Origin: UBA7359 sp038142205
Lineage (GTDB): Bacteria; Pseudomonadota; Gammaproteobacteria; Eutrophobiales; Eutrophobiaceae
DNA: 64,000 nucleotides
Reading direction: 5' to 3'
Assembly: GCA_038142205.1 (NCBI GenBank)
Contig: JAYQJO010000001.1
Coordinates: forward strand, 496,001 to 560,000
Shown piece after piece: positions 1 through 8,461 of this stretch. The notes beneath the pieces are model-generated. The model did no database searches and was not told the DNA's origin. It saw only the letters and a list, made by a program, of their open reading frames with translations. The position numbers and the translations under genes were made by a program. Numbering within the stretch: the stretch's first letter is position 1; the number at the start of each line of letters is the position of its first letter.

Positions 1-355
1 ACCCTTTATCCTGATACTCATTTAATAGCGCTTTAATCAATGATGATTTCCCAGTGCCTTTTGGTCCCCAAAGTAAAACGTTATTAGCGGGTAAATTAGC
101 CAGGAACTGTTGTGTGTTTCGATCTATGAGTTTTTTCTGTCGCTCTATGCATTGTAAATCAGAAAGTTTGAAATTCGCAGGACGATCAATTTTATGGAAG
201 TAACCATTATTACCAAGGGATTTCCAATGATAGGCGCCACCATTAAATTCAATCACAGCCTTAGGTAAGGTTGGGATTAAAGGTTCTACTCTATCGAGTA
301 GGGCATCGAGTCGTTTTAGTAATTTCTCTGTATCAGACACAAGTTTTAATTTCAT
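1..355 (-). CDS. DUF815-type AAA+ ATPase, N-terminal part (runs off the window)
   Basis: Reading the minus strand from the ATG at 355 gives an open frame to the window edge, about 118 codons. The frame starts MKLKLVSDTEKLLKRLD and ends with a Walker A loop in the context NVLLWGPKGTGKSSLIKALL. The short N-terminal region followed by an ANNVLLWG-type P-loop is characteristic of the DUF815 family of predicted ATPases, widespread in proteobacteria and of uncertain function. The Walker B, sensor and C-terminal parts lie outside the window. The adenylate cyclase relic lies just upstream on the same strand. The family call is from memory of the motif; the P-loop itself is directly visible. Confidence 0.75.
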   Translation of the reverse strand, partial: MKLKLVSDTEKLLKRLDALLDRVEPLIPTLPKAVIEFNGGAYHWKSLGNNGYFHKIDRPANFKLSDLQCIERQKKLIDRNTQQFLANLPANNVLLWGPKGTGKSSLIKALLNEYQDKG

Positions 356-409
356 TAAAAAATGCGAATTATACGCGAGTCTTTTCGGTTAATCTCGTTT
401 TGAAATTAA

Positions 410-1419
410 TTAATGTATGGCAATTGCCTGGTTTAGTTTGTCTTCAATACGCTTTTTATAATTCAGGTATTGAATTGTTTGTAGTTTGTCAGATTTAACT
501 TGACCGATGAGTCCTATAGAGATGTCTATATCTGTAATATAAATGGGATATTTTTGTCCGCTGGCGCGTTTGCCAATGACATATTCGGGAACAACATTGA
601 ATAGGTTGTTATCATGTTCAATATAGGAAAACTCAACATCTTCACAAAATATAGTTAAGGAGTGATGCTCATCATCAGGACTACCGATGACTTGAATATT
701 GAAAAAACCTTTTCCGTTTCGCTCTATTTCATCATTAATTTTATTTATTTCAATATTTACCATCTTGTCTAAATTTATCTGGAAAAATTCAATTTCTATA
801 TTTTCAAAATTGGTTTGTACATCGAGCATTAAAAATAAAAGTCGATTAATGGCGCTTTAAAAAATAAGTTATAGTGATTAATTAAAGCCTTGCTGTTATG
901 GGAAGGCTCAGTTTGACAAAACAAGGAGCCGTTTTCGTCGATGATATAAATATCAGCCATTTTGTAATTTATATAATAAAAAAGCTGTATTTTGTTAGTC
1001 TTGTTTAATTTGAAAATTTTCTGAATTAATTTATCACCGTGGGTTTCCTTTTCAAAACCACACGGCAAAAATGACTTTTACTGTTATAGGCTATAGAGTC
1101 ACTACTACCCATAAAATACACACCGTTAATGCCCAGGTTACGGCGGGCACGGCGAATTGGCATATAAGATTTAGTTGTGGTGAATAGTTGAAAATACCAG
1201 CTGGTGCTTCGTCATTAACATAGCCGGGTAATTCAGGGTTATTTTCATGAAAATGCAGTGGTAGTAATTCAATAAAGCCTTTTGTCGGTCGTTCAAGCCT
1301 TGCTGGGTTAACTCAATTCTTTACCGGTTTATTTTCAGAAAGCGTGCTTCGATACGGTTAAGTTCGACCTCATCTGTAAGTTTATGATTACTTTTAATTC
1401 TTAAGTTATTGAGAAACAT
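410..1419 (-). pseudogene. cyaA: Relic of class I adenylate cyclase (cyaA), frameshifted and internally deleted
   Basis: On the minus strand, fragments of one protein lie in order but in different frames. From the ATG at 1419: MFLNNLRIKSNHKLTDEVEL, then EARFLKINR and a stop. Next come PLHFHENNPELPGYV and DEAPAGIFNYSP in another frame, then MPIRRARRNLGINGVYFMG followed by SSDSIAYN. These match the N-terminal nucleotidyltransferase region of class I cyclases, where E. coli has HHPLMPGYL, PKGICLYTP and ITGVYTMGS. After about 1075 the text jumps to the C-terminus: ADIYIIDENGSLF (829-1068), then, after a frameshift near 857-865, a segment with SLTIFCEDVEFSYIE and GQKYPIYITDIDIS ending near 410. 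The catalytic middle is missing: about 1 kb remains of a gene normally about 2.5-3 kb. It cannot encode an active cyclase. Confidence 0.8.
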
Positions 1420-1822
1420 ACGTATTTTATTTAACTAGGCTAGACAGCATGATTTATTTCTATTTTCCCAATTATTTATATTGGTAAACACTATATCGGC
1501 TGATAAGTAAATTTCTTCACACAAAAAGCAGAAATCAACTATAAATATGGACATAAAAATACTTTACTATCAACAACATAGGTTTTATTTAAGGAGATTA
1601 AGAGGTAAAATTAATATAGATCAAAAAATGCTCATTTAATCCTGATGACATCAATGCATTACAAGACGTGTTTTGGTAACATTCGTGCCTCCTATTGGGG
1701 GTCAATACCAGCTATTGAGGAAAAGCGGTTCCACGCTTTCATATAATAAAAAAGACTTTTTTGCTCATTTAGAGATGAGATAACGATTTCAAAATTTTTT
1801 AATTAGTTATTGAGGAAAACGT
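1420..1822. other. Intergenic region upstream of glyA, no gene recognised
   Basis: About 400 bp between the cyaA relic and glyA. Short open stretches occur, for example a 30-codon frame from the ATG near 1547, but none has recognisable content. A TATAAT at 1742-1747 is a possible -10 for glyA without a well-spaced -35. The sequence ATTGAGGAAAA occurs twice, near 1714 and 1810; the second copy is the glyA ribosome binding site. No convincing riboswitch fold was found by eye. Confidence 0.5.
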
Positions 1823-3091
1823 ATGTTTACAAAAAACACAACAGTGGAAGGATTTGATCCCGAACTCTTCTCCGCAATGGAGTCAGAACGGCGTCGCCAA
1901 GAAGAACACATTGAATTAATCGCATCAGAAAATATGACTAGTCCAAGAGTCATGGAGTGCCAGGGTTCCGTCTTAACCAACAAGTATGCAGAGGGTTATC
2001 CAGGCAAACGTTATTACGGTGGTTGTGAGTATGTTGATGTTGCTGAACAGTTGGCCATCGATCGTGCTTGTGAATTATTTGGTGCAGATTGGGCGAACGT
2101 CCAGCCCCATTCCGGTTCGCAGGCAAATGGTGCTGTTTATTTAGCATTATTAGAAGCGGGTGATACGATAATGGGTTTATCACTTGCTCATGGTGGTCAC
2201 TTAACACACGGTGCGCATGTTAACGTTTCAGGACGTGTATTTAATGCAGTTCAGTACGGTTTAGATGACAAGGGTATTATTGATTACAATCAAGCTGAAG
2301 AATTAGCTTTAGAGCATAAACCCAAAATGATCTGGACTGGTTTCTCAGCGTATTCTCAGGACTGGGATTGGCAACGCTTCCGTGATATTGCGGATAAAGT
2401 CGGTGCGATTTTAGTGGCAGATATTGCTCACATAGCTGGTTTAGTCGCTGTGGGTGAATATCCTAGTCCGGTAAAAATTGCCGATATAACGACATCAACC
2501 ACACATAAGACGTTACGCGGTCCACGTTCAGGTATTATCATGGGTAAGGCCAATGAAGATATTCAAAAGAAAATCAATTTTATGGTTTTCCCTGCTTATC
2601 AAGGTGGCCCACATATGCACACGATTGCAGCAAAAGCAGTTGCGTTTAAAGAATGTATGCAGCCTGAGTTTAAAGAATATATTAAGGCTGTAAAAGCGAA
2701 TGCCAAAGCAATGGTCGAAGTCTTTCTTGATCGTGGTTTATCAGTCGTATCCGGCGGAACTGAAAATCATTTATTTCTGGTCGACATGATTGATATAGGT
2801 TTGACAGGTAAAGATGTTGATGCAGCTTTAAGTAAAGCTAACATTACGGTGAATAAGAATGCTGTCCCGAACGACCCACAATCACCTTTTGTGACTAGTG
2901 GTATTCGTATTGGTACGCCTTCAATTACAACTCGTGGTTTTAATGAAGGTGATTGTCGTCAGGTCGCAAGCTGGATTTGTGACATCATGGATAATATGGG
3001 TGATGACTCTGTTATCGAGCGAGTTAAAAGTGAAGTACTTGAGCTTTGTAAGAGTCGACCATTATATGAGTCGAACGAAGATTTAAAGTAA
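1823..3091 (+). CDS. glyA: Serine hydroxymethyltransferase
   Basis: Cytosolic PLP enzyme interconverting serine plus tetrahydrofolate with glycine plus 5,10-methylene-tetrahydrofolate, the main one-carbon source. The 422-residue product is normal length (E. coli 417). It shows the N-terminal ERRRQEEHIELIASEN block, KYAEGYPGKRYYGGCE near residues 53-68, and the PLP-binding lysine at residue 229 in STTHKTLRGPRSG. The ATG at 1823 follows a good GAGGAAAA ribosome binding site. A strong terminator follows, so glyA is probably transcribed alone. nrdR next to it is a common gammaproteobacterial arrangement leading into the rib operon. Confidence 0.97.
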   Translation: MFTKNTTVEGFDPELFSAMESERRRQEEHIELIASENMTSPRVMECQGSVLTNKYAEGYPGKRYYGGCEYVDVAEQLAIDRACELFGADWANVQPHSGSQANGAVYLALLEAGDTIMGLSLAHGGHLTHGAHVNVSGRVFNAVQYGLDDKGIIDYNQAEELALEHKPKMIWTGFSAYSQDWDWQRFRDIADKVGAILVADIAHIAGLVAVGEYPSPVKIADITTSTTHKTLRGPRSGIIMGKANEDIQKKINFMVFPAYQGGPHMHTIAAKAVAFKECMQPEFKEYIKAVKANAKAMVEVFLDRGLSVVSGGTENHLFLVDMIDIGLTGKDVDAALSKANITVNKNAVPNDPQSPFVTSGIRIGTPSITTRGFNEGDCRQVASWICDIMDNMGDDSVIERVKSEVLELCKSRPLYESNEDLK

Positions 3092-3122
3092 TCAAGTTTT
3101 AGTACTTTTCGTATTACCAATA

Positions 3123-3169
3123 TGAGGGGTTGTTATTGTTTAAGGACTTTGACAATCCCTCAGTTTTTT
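3123..3169 (+). terminator. Rho-independent terminator after glyA
   Basis: Inverted repeat with arms TGAGGGGTTGT and ACAATCCCTCA (one G.T pair) and a loop of about 18 bases, followed by GTTTTTT. It sits 32 bp after the glyA stop and before nrdR, separating the two transcripts. Confidence 0.75.
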
Positions 3170-3192
3170 AAAAATGGGAAAATTAAAATACT

Positions 3193-3708
3193 ATGCGTTG
3201 TCCATTTTGCTCTGATCTTGATACACGAGTGATTGACTCTCGACTTGTTGGAGAAGGCGAACAGATCCGTCGTCGTCGCGAATGTACTAAATGTAAGGAA
3301 CGATTTACGACGTATGAGTCTGCCGAACTTAATCTGCCTCGTATTATTAAATCTGATGGTCGTCGCGAACCGTTTAACGAAGAAAAATTACGTGGTGGCT
3401 TGCTCAGTGCGGTGCAAAAAAGACCGGTAGAAATGGAAAAAATTGATATTGCAGTATCCAATATCATGCATAATTTGAGGGCAACGGGCGATAAGGAAGT
3501 AGAGTCAATTAAGATTGGTGACTGGGTTATGGAACAACTACGCGGCATTGATCAGGTTGCCTATGTTCGTTTTGCTTCTGTTTACAGGAAGTTTGAAGAT
3601 GTAAAAGCATTTCTTGAAGAAATAGAACGTGTCGAAAATGAGCTGCCACCAGAATTACAAAAAAGCCAGCTTGATTTACTTGGTACAGATGATGGAGATG
3701 ATAGTTGA
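3193..3708 (+). CDS. nrdR: Transcriptional repressor NrdR
   Basis: Zinc-finger/ATP-cone repressor of ribonucleotide reductase genes, sensing dATP/ATP. The 171-residue protein begins MRCPFCSDLDTRVIDSR, with zinc ligands at C3, C6, C31 and C34 (CTKCKERFTTYE). An ATP-cone domain follows (residues about 49-139, starting IIKSDGRREPFNEEKL and containing YVRFASVYRKF). The C-terminal tail is slightly long for the family (E. coli 149). It heads the rib operon, as in many gammaproteobacteria: the ribD start overlaps its stop. Confidence 0.96.
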   Translation: MRCPFCSDLDTRVIDSRLVGEGEQIRRRRECTKCKERFTTYESAELNLPRIIKSDGRREPFNEEKLRGGLLSAVQKRPVEMEKIDIAVSNIMHNLRATGDKEVESIKIGDWVMEQLRGIDQVAYVRFASVYRKFEDVKAFLEEIERVENELPPELQKSQLDLLGTDDGDDS

Positions 3709-4805
3709 CGTGGGAGACACACGATTATCAATTTATGTCTCGTGCTATTTATCTGGCAAAGCACGGACATTATACTTGCGATCCTAATCCACGAGTCGGT
3801 TGTGTCATTGTGAAAGATGACTACATCATTGCTGAAGGTTGGCATGTTGTGAGTGGTGAAGCGCATGCTGAAATTCATGCACTTAATCAATGCAATGATG
3901 CTTCTGGTACAACGGTTTATTTAACATTAGAACCATGTTCTCATCATGGGCGTACACCACCGTGCGTTGATGCATTAATTAAAGCAAATGTAAAAGAAGT
4001 TATTATTGCAATGTCAGATCCTAATCCTCTTGTATCGGGGACAGGTATTAAAAAACTGGAAGAAGCAGGTGTTATTATTAAGCAGGGACTGCTTGAAGCT
4101 GAAGCCATGAAGCTGAACCCTGGTTTTATTAAGCGTATGACAAAAGGCTTACCCTACCTTCGGTGTAAGATGGCAATGAGCACGGATGGACGAACGGCTT
4201 TGGAAAATGGCGACAGTCAGTGGATCAGTTCAATACAATCAAGAAAAGATGTGCACCGCTTACGCGCGGCTAGCAGCGCAATTTTATCAACTGTAGATAC
4301 GATTGAAAAAGATGATGCTTCTTTAAATGCGAGAGACATCGATTTCAATGTCAGACAGCCGTTACGCGTTATTATTGATAGGCAGCTTAAAATATCAGCG
4401 CAGACAAAGCTCTTTCAGCTTGCTGAGCCTGATGCAGGTAAAATAATTATTTATACGGAAATAAAGAATAACGAGCGGGTTAAAGAATTAAATAAGACAG
4501 GTGCAGAAGTCGTTTATTTACCCAGGTCTGAACTATGGCTAAAAGATGTGTTGTCACACCTGACAAAAGAGTTTGAAATAAATGAAGTCTTGGTTGAAGC
4601 CGGTTCAACTTTTGTTGGTACATTAATAGAATCAGAATTAGTGGATGAATTATGGATATACATGGCTCCAATGCTACTAGGAGATACTGCACAACCGTTG
4701 GTAAAATTAACAGCATTGGAAATTTTACAAGAGGCAATAAAAACTAAATTAATGGATATCAGACAATTTGGTGATGATGTTCGTTTAACGTATAAAATAA
4801 GCTAA
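3705..4805 (+). CDS. ribD: Bifunctional riboflavin deaminase/reductase RibD
   Basis: Catalyses steps two and three of riboflavin synthesis: deamination of diaminohydroxyphosphoribosylaminopyrimidine, then NADPH-dependent reduction of the ribosyl side chain. The N-terminal deaminase has zinc ligands in HAE (54-56) and EPCSHHGRTPPC (76-87). The reductase domain occupies roughly residues 145-366 (LRCKMAMSTDGRTAL, then VLVEAGSTFVGTLIES). The likely start is the TTG at 3705, overlapping the nrdR TGA. An ATG ten codons later (MSRAIYLA) would also leave the deaminase core intact. Length 366 matches the family. Confidence 0.95.
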   Translation: MTWETHDYQFMSRAIYLAKHGHYTCDPNPRVGCVIVKDDYIIAEGWHVVSGEAHAEIHALNQCNDASGTTVYLTLEPCSHHGRTPPCVDALIKANVKEVIIAMSDPNPLVSGTGIKKLEEAGVIIKQGLLEAEAMKLNPGFIKRMTKGLPYLRCKMAMSTDGRTALENGDSQWISSIQSRKDVHRLRAASSAILSTVDTIEKDDASLNARDIDFNVRQPLRVIIDRQLKISAQTKLFQLAEPDAGKIIIYTEIKNNERVKELNKTGAEVVYLPRSELWLKDVLSHLTKEFEINEVLVEAGSTFVGTLIESELVDELWIYMAPMLLGDTAQPLVKLTALEILQEAIKTKLMDIRQFGDDVRLTYKIS

Positions 4806-4815
4806 AGTGGTTTAA

Positions 4816-5405
4816 ATGTTTACAGGTATTATTGAAACAACAGGAAAGATACTTTCGATCGAAAAAAAGATAAGGATAGCCGCTTTATCTTTGATACTGG
4901 GGTAATGACTCTGGAAGATATGAATATTGGAGATAGTATTGCGATCAATGGAACGTGTTTGTCTATTATTGAAAAAAGCGAACATTCTTTTATTGCCGAC
5001 TTGTCAGCAGAAACTTTAGCTTTAACTACTTTTTCAAACTTAAAAGAAGATTCACCAGTTAATCTGGAAAAAGCAATGAGGTTGTCAGATCGAATAAATG
5101 GTCATCTAGTTTCTGGTCATGTTGACGGTATGGGTAAAATTATCGGTAGACAAGATGAAGGTCGGTCAATTAGGTTTGAAATAGAATTCCCTGGTGCATT
5201 AAAGAAGTATATTTCAAAAAAAGGCTCGGTCACAGTTGATGGTGTCAGTTTGACGGTTAACGATGTTAATGAGAATGTATTTAGTGTTAATATTATTCCA
5301 CACACTTTATATGAAACCATTTTTTCAGCATACGAGGTTAACACAGAGGTAAATCTGGAAGTTGATCAAATTGCACGTTATCTAGAAAAACTAATTAATA
5401 ATTAA
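4816..5405 (+). CDS. ribE: Riboflavin synthase alpha subunit, apparent -1 frameshift in a poly-A run
   Basis: Converts two 6,7-dimethyl-8-ribityllumazine molecules to riboflavin. The true start is the ATG at 4816, giving MFTGIIETTGKILSIEKK, the standard riboflavin synthase N-terminus. That frame dies at a stop near 4903. The rest (DKDSRFIFDTGVMTLEDM onward, including SIAINGTCLS and VNLEKAMRLSDRINGHLVSG) lies in another frame. Adding one A to the A7 run at 4862-4868 restores a single protein of about 196 residues. The second lumazine-fold repeat (KGSVTVDGVSLTVN) is intact. Because the gene is essential for flavin synthesis, this is either a sequencing error or a slippage-rescued frame. Confidence 0.9.
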
Positions 5406-5406
5406 T

Positions 5407-6516
5407 ATGGCACTTAATACTACAGCAGAGCTTATTGAAGATATCCGTAATGGTCGTATGGTAATTTTAATGGATGATGAAGACCGTGAGAATGAAGGTG
5501 ACCTGGTTATTGCAGCATCTGTTGTTGAGTCTGAAGATATAAATTTTATGGCGCGGTTTGGTAGAGGACTAATTTGCTTAACATTAACAGGTGAACACTG
5601 TCGAAAATTAAATTTGCCGTTAATGACGAGTCAATCGAATTCAAATTTTTCTACTAATTTTACTGTTTCTATAGAAGCGGCGGAGGGTGTGACGACAGGT
5701 ATATCTGCAGCTGATCGTGCTATGACGATTAAAAAAGCTGTTGCGCCAGATGCTAAACCAAATGATTTAGTTCAGCCCGGTCATGTTTTTCCATTAATGG
5801 CTCAACCGGGAGGCGTATTATCCAGAGCAGGTCACACTGAGGCAGGCTGTGATTTGGCTCGGCTGGCTGGCTTGCAAGCCTCTTCTGTTATTGTAGAGAT
5901 TTTGAATGATGATGGCTCAATGGCAAGAAGGCCTGATTTGGAAAAGTTTGCCAAAGAACATAGCTTAAAAATGGTGACAATTGCAGATCTAATTCGTTAT
6001 CGAATTGAAAATGAAAAAACAATTGAACACATGACAGAGTGTATTTTACCAACGGAATATGGTGAGTTTGTACTACATGCGTATCAGGATAAAATCGAAA
6101 AGAAATTACATTTTGCTATGGTCAAGGGCAAGATCGATGCGGATACGTCAACATTGGTTCGAGTACATTTGGAAAATCCGATATCAGACTTAACTGGTAG
6201 TATCGTAAAAGATCGAGGTTGGCCTGTTAATGATGTCTTAAAACGTATTTCTGAAGAAGAATCAGGAGTAGTCGTTATACTGTGTCAGCAATTTGAATCA
6301 CTTGAATTAATTAATCAAATACAATCCTATAAAACGAATAAACGTGATATTGAGCCAGTGAAAAATAATGAGTCAAGCAAAGACTTGCGCACGATTGGCT
6401 TGGGAGCCCAGATCCTTTCCGATTTAGGTGTCAGGAAAATGCGTGTATTAAGTGCACCAAAGCGTATTCACGCTTTGTCTGGTTTTGGGCTAGAAGTTGT
6501 TGAATACGTAAGTTAA
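5407..6516 (+). CDS. ribBA: Dihydroxybutanone-phosphate synthase with degenerate GTP cyclohydrolase II domain
   Basis: The N-terminal domain (about 1-200) is a complete RibB, with the acidic loop DDEDRENEGD (24-33), GLICLTLTGEHCRKL and the HTEAGCDLARL active-site segment; it makes dihydroxybutanone phosphate from ribulose 5-phosphate. The C-terminal domain (about 210-369) is RibA-like but lacks the zinc-site and GTP-binding signature of active cyclohydrolase II: where RVHSECLTGD would stand it has RVHLENPISDLTGS. The GTP cyclohydrolase step is therefore probably supplied by another gene outside the window, as in other proteobacteria with this fusion. It sits 1 bp after ribE. Confidence 0.93.
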   Translation: MALNTTAELIEDIRNGRMVILMDDEDRENEGDLVIAASVVESEDINFMARFGRGLICLTLTGEHCRKLNLPLMTSQSNSNFSTNFTVSIEAAEGVTTGISAADRAMTIKKAVAPDAKPNDLVQPGHVFPLMAQPGGVLSRAGHTEAGCDLARLAGLQASSVIVEILNDDGSMARRPDLEKFAKEHSLKMVTIADLIRYRIENEKTIEHMTECILPTEYGEFVLHAYQDKIEKKLHFAMVKGKIDADTSTLVRVHLENPISDLTGSIVKDRGWPVNDVLKRISEEESGVVVILCQQFESLELINQIQSYKTNKRDIEPVKNNESSKDLRTIGLGAQILSDLGVRKMRVLSAPKRIHALSGFGLEVVEYVS

Positions 6517-6541
6517 AAAGAATTTTTTGAGATACATTATC

Positions 6542-7021
6542 ATGTCTGAAATAAATATTATTGATAAAAAAAAATCATTTGATAGTGACGTTAAGGTCGC
6601 TATTGTCAGCAGTCGTTTTAACAGTTTTATTGTAGACCGTCTTTATGACGGGGCAATAAAATGTCTTAATAGTAATGACGTTACTAATGAATCTATTACA
6701 GTAGTAAAAGTACCCGGCGCCTTTGAAATTCCTGTTGCTGTAAAAAATCTACTTGAACAAAATGAATTTGATGCAGTGATTACTTTAGGTGCAGTAATTA
6801 AAGGTGAAACTCCGCATTTTGATTATATTTGCAATGAATGCAGCCATGGCATTTCAATGCTGGCAATGAATAGTGGTGTACCTGTAATTTTTGGTGTTTT
6901 AACAGTTGATAATACAGAACAGGCGATGGATAGAGCCGGGGATGAAGAAAGTAACAAGGGCTATGAAGCAGCTTTAGCCGCGTTAGAAATGATTTCTGTT
7001 ATTAGACAGATAAAGTTATGA
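6542..7021 (+). CDS. ribH: 6,7-dimethyl-8-ribityllumazine synthase
   Basis: Condenses the RibB product with the RibD-derived pyrimidine to give lumazine, forming an icosahedral or decameric shell. Start chosen at the ATG at 6542 (MSEINIIDKKKSFDSDV), which removes five residues of an in-frame TTG extension and matches the family length of about 159. Diagnostic segments: IVSSRFNSFIVDRL, VKVPGAFEIPVAV, GAVIKGETPHFDYI and GVLTVDNTEQAMDRAG, the last carrying the phosphate-binding region. The stop overlaps the nusB start by 4 bp. Confidence 0.96.
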   Translation: MSEINIIDKKKSFDSDVKVAIVSSRFNSFIVDRLYDGAIKCLNSNDVTNESITVVKVPGAFEIPVAVKNLLEQNEFDAVITLGAVIKGETPHFDYICNECSHGISMLAMNSGVPVIFGVLTVDNTEQAMDRAGDEESNKGYEAALAALEMISVIRQIKL

Positions 7022-7467
7022 GCTCAACTTCTACCGCAGTGAGTAAGCGCGCAAGAATTAAGGCGCGTCGTAATACAGTACAGGCACTGTATCAGTGCTT
7101 TATGACGGAAAAAGAGTTTTCTGACATTATTGCCGAGTTTGAAAGCGATGAACAAAAACTGGCAAAAACAGATGTTGAGTATTTTAAACTTTTATTAAAA
7201 GGTACGATTAATTTTCGAGATGAGCTTGATGCACAGATAGAAAAACTACTTGATCGGCCTATAGCTGAACTTGATGCGATAGAACGCGCGATATTACATA
7301 TAGGTTGCTATGAGTTGCAGCATTGTCTGGAAATACCCTGGCGGGTTGTTGTTAATGAGTCGATAGAACTTGCCAAATTATTTGGTGCTGAAGAGTCGCA
7401 TAAATATATTAACGGTATTCTTGATAAAGTCGCAAAAGAATTACGACCTGTTGAAGTCAATAAATAA
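7018..7467 (+). CDS. nusB: Transcription antitermination factor NusB
   Basis: All-helical RNA-binding protein that acts with NusE (S10) at boxA to prevent early termination of rRNA transcription. The 149-residue product opens with RARIKARRNTVQALYQCFMT and contains PIAELDAIERAILHIGCYEL and VVVNESIELAKLFGAEESHKYINGILDKVA (in two blocks), all typical of NusB. The ATG overlaps the ribH stop, so it is translationally coupled. The ribH-nusB-thiL order is conserved in gammaproteobacteria. Confidence 0.96.
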   Translation: MSSTSTAVSKRARIKARRNTVQALYQCFMTEKEFSDIIAEFESDEQKLAKTDVEYFKLLLKGTINFRDELDAQIEKLLDRPIAELDAIERAILHIGCYELQHCLEIPWRVVVNESIELAKLFGAEESHKYINGILDKVAKELRPVEVNK

Positions 7468-7481
7468 CTCTTTATTTAGTT

Positions 7482-8443
7482 TTGAACGAATTTGAAATTA
7501 TAGAGAAGTACTTCAAGGAAAAACATCCTCAGAGTAAAGGGAACCTCATCTCTTAGGCATCGGTGATGATGCAGCAATAATTAATGTTAGCGAAGACTCT
7601 GAACTAACCGTTTCAACAGACACTCTGGTCTCTGGTGTTCATTTTTTTGAAGATGCTGCTCCGGAAGATATTGCATATAAAGCGCTCTCAGTAAACTTGA
7701 GTGATATTGCTGCAATGGGGGCGTTACCACGCTGGGTTAGTTTATCTTTAACTTTGCCAGAAAAAGATATTAATTGGTTAGAACGATTTTCTTCAAGTTT
7801 TAATCAGTTAGCGACTGAACATTCTGTTGTGCTTATAGGTGGGGATTTAACGAAAGGTCCCTTATCCGTCTCTGTTCAAATACATGGCGTTGCACCTAAA
7901 GGAAAGTCATTGCGACGCAGTGGTGCTGCTGTTGGCGATTTGATTTATGTGACGGGGGAATTAGGTGCTGCAGCTTACGCTTTAAAGCATATTAAAGAAC
8001 CGGACACATTTTCTTGTATAACCGATAGGGAATTACAACGATTACATCGACCTGAAGCAAGAGTTAAAGTAGCCCTGGAACTACGTGATAATGCAACGAG
8101 CTGTATAGATATTTCTGATGGTTTACTGGCTGATCTAGGACATATACTTAAAGCCAGTAATGTTGGTGCGGAAATAAAGTTATCAACATTACCTTTTTCT
8201 GAAAGCCTGAAAAAGCTTAAGCAAAAAAAAGCGATTGAACTGGCTTTAACAGGTGGTGATGATTATGAATTATGCTTTACTCTGCCACAAGGTTTGCCGG
8301 ACTTTGTAGTTAAGGAACTTCAGTCGATTTGCTCCGTTCATTGTATAGGCAAAATTATCAAGGAAGCACAACAACTGAGTTTAATTAATGACGAAGATGA
8401 ACTTTATAAGATAGACTCCAGCGCTTACCGTCATTTTGATTAA
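7482..8443 (+). CDS. thiL: Thiamine-monophosphate kinase, apparent frameshift near the N-terminus
   Basis: Phosphorylates thiamine monophosphate to the active diphosphate. A TTG start at 7482 gives MNEFEIIEKYFKEKHPQSK, the usual ThiL N-terminus, but the frame stops at 7555. The glycine/aspartate-rich ATP/Mg site LGIGDDAAI and STDTLVSGVHF follow in another frame. Restoring one G to the GGG at 7539-7541 reads QSKGEPHLLGIGDDAAI and gives a complete protein of about 320 residues. The rest is intact: NLSDIAAMGALPRW, LIGGDLTKGPLSVSVQ, IDISDGLLADLGHI and TGGDDYELCFT. The uninterrupted downstream frame begins at 7697 or earlier. pgpA, the usual next gene, is absent. Confidence 0.9.
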
Positions 8444-8461
8444 TCTTTATTAATACTCAAA

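Noticed and set aside
829..1068. Two overlapping small open frames (410-829 and 829-1068) as a translationally coupled gene pair
   Set aside because: The TAATG junction is fortuitous. Read across it, both frames carry consecutive parts of the CyaA C-terminus, so they are pieces of one pseudogene.
1547..1640. Short plus-strand frame starting MDIKILYYQQHRFY upstream of glyA
   Set aside because: About 30 codons with no recognised family; not enough to call a gene.
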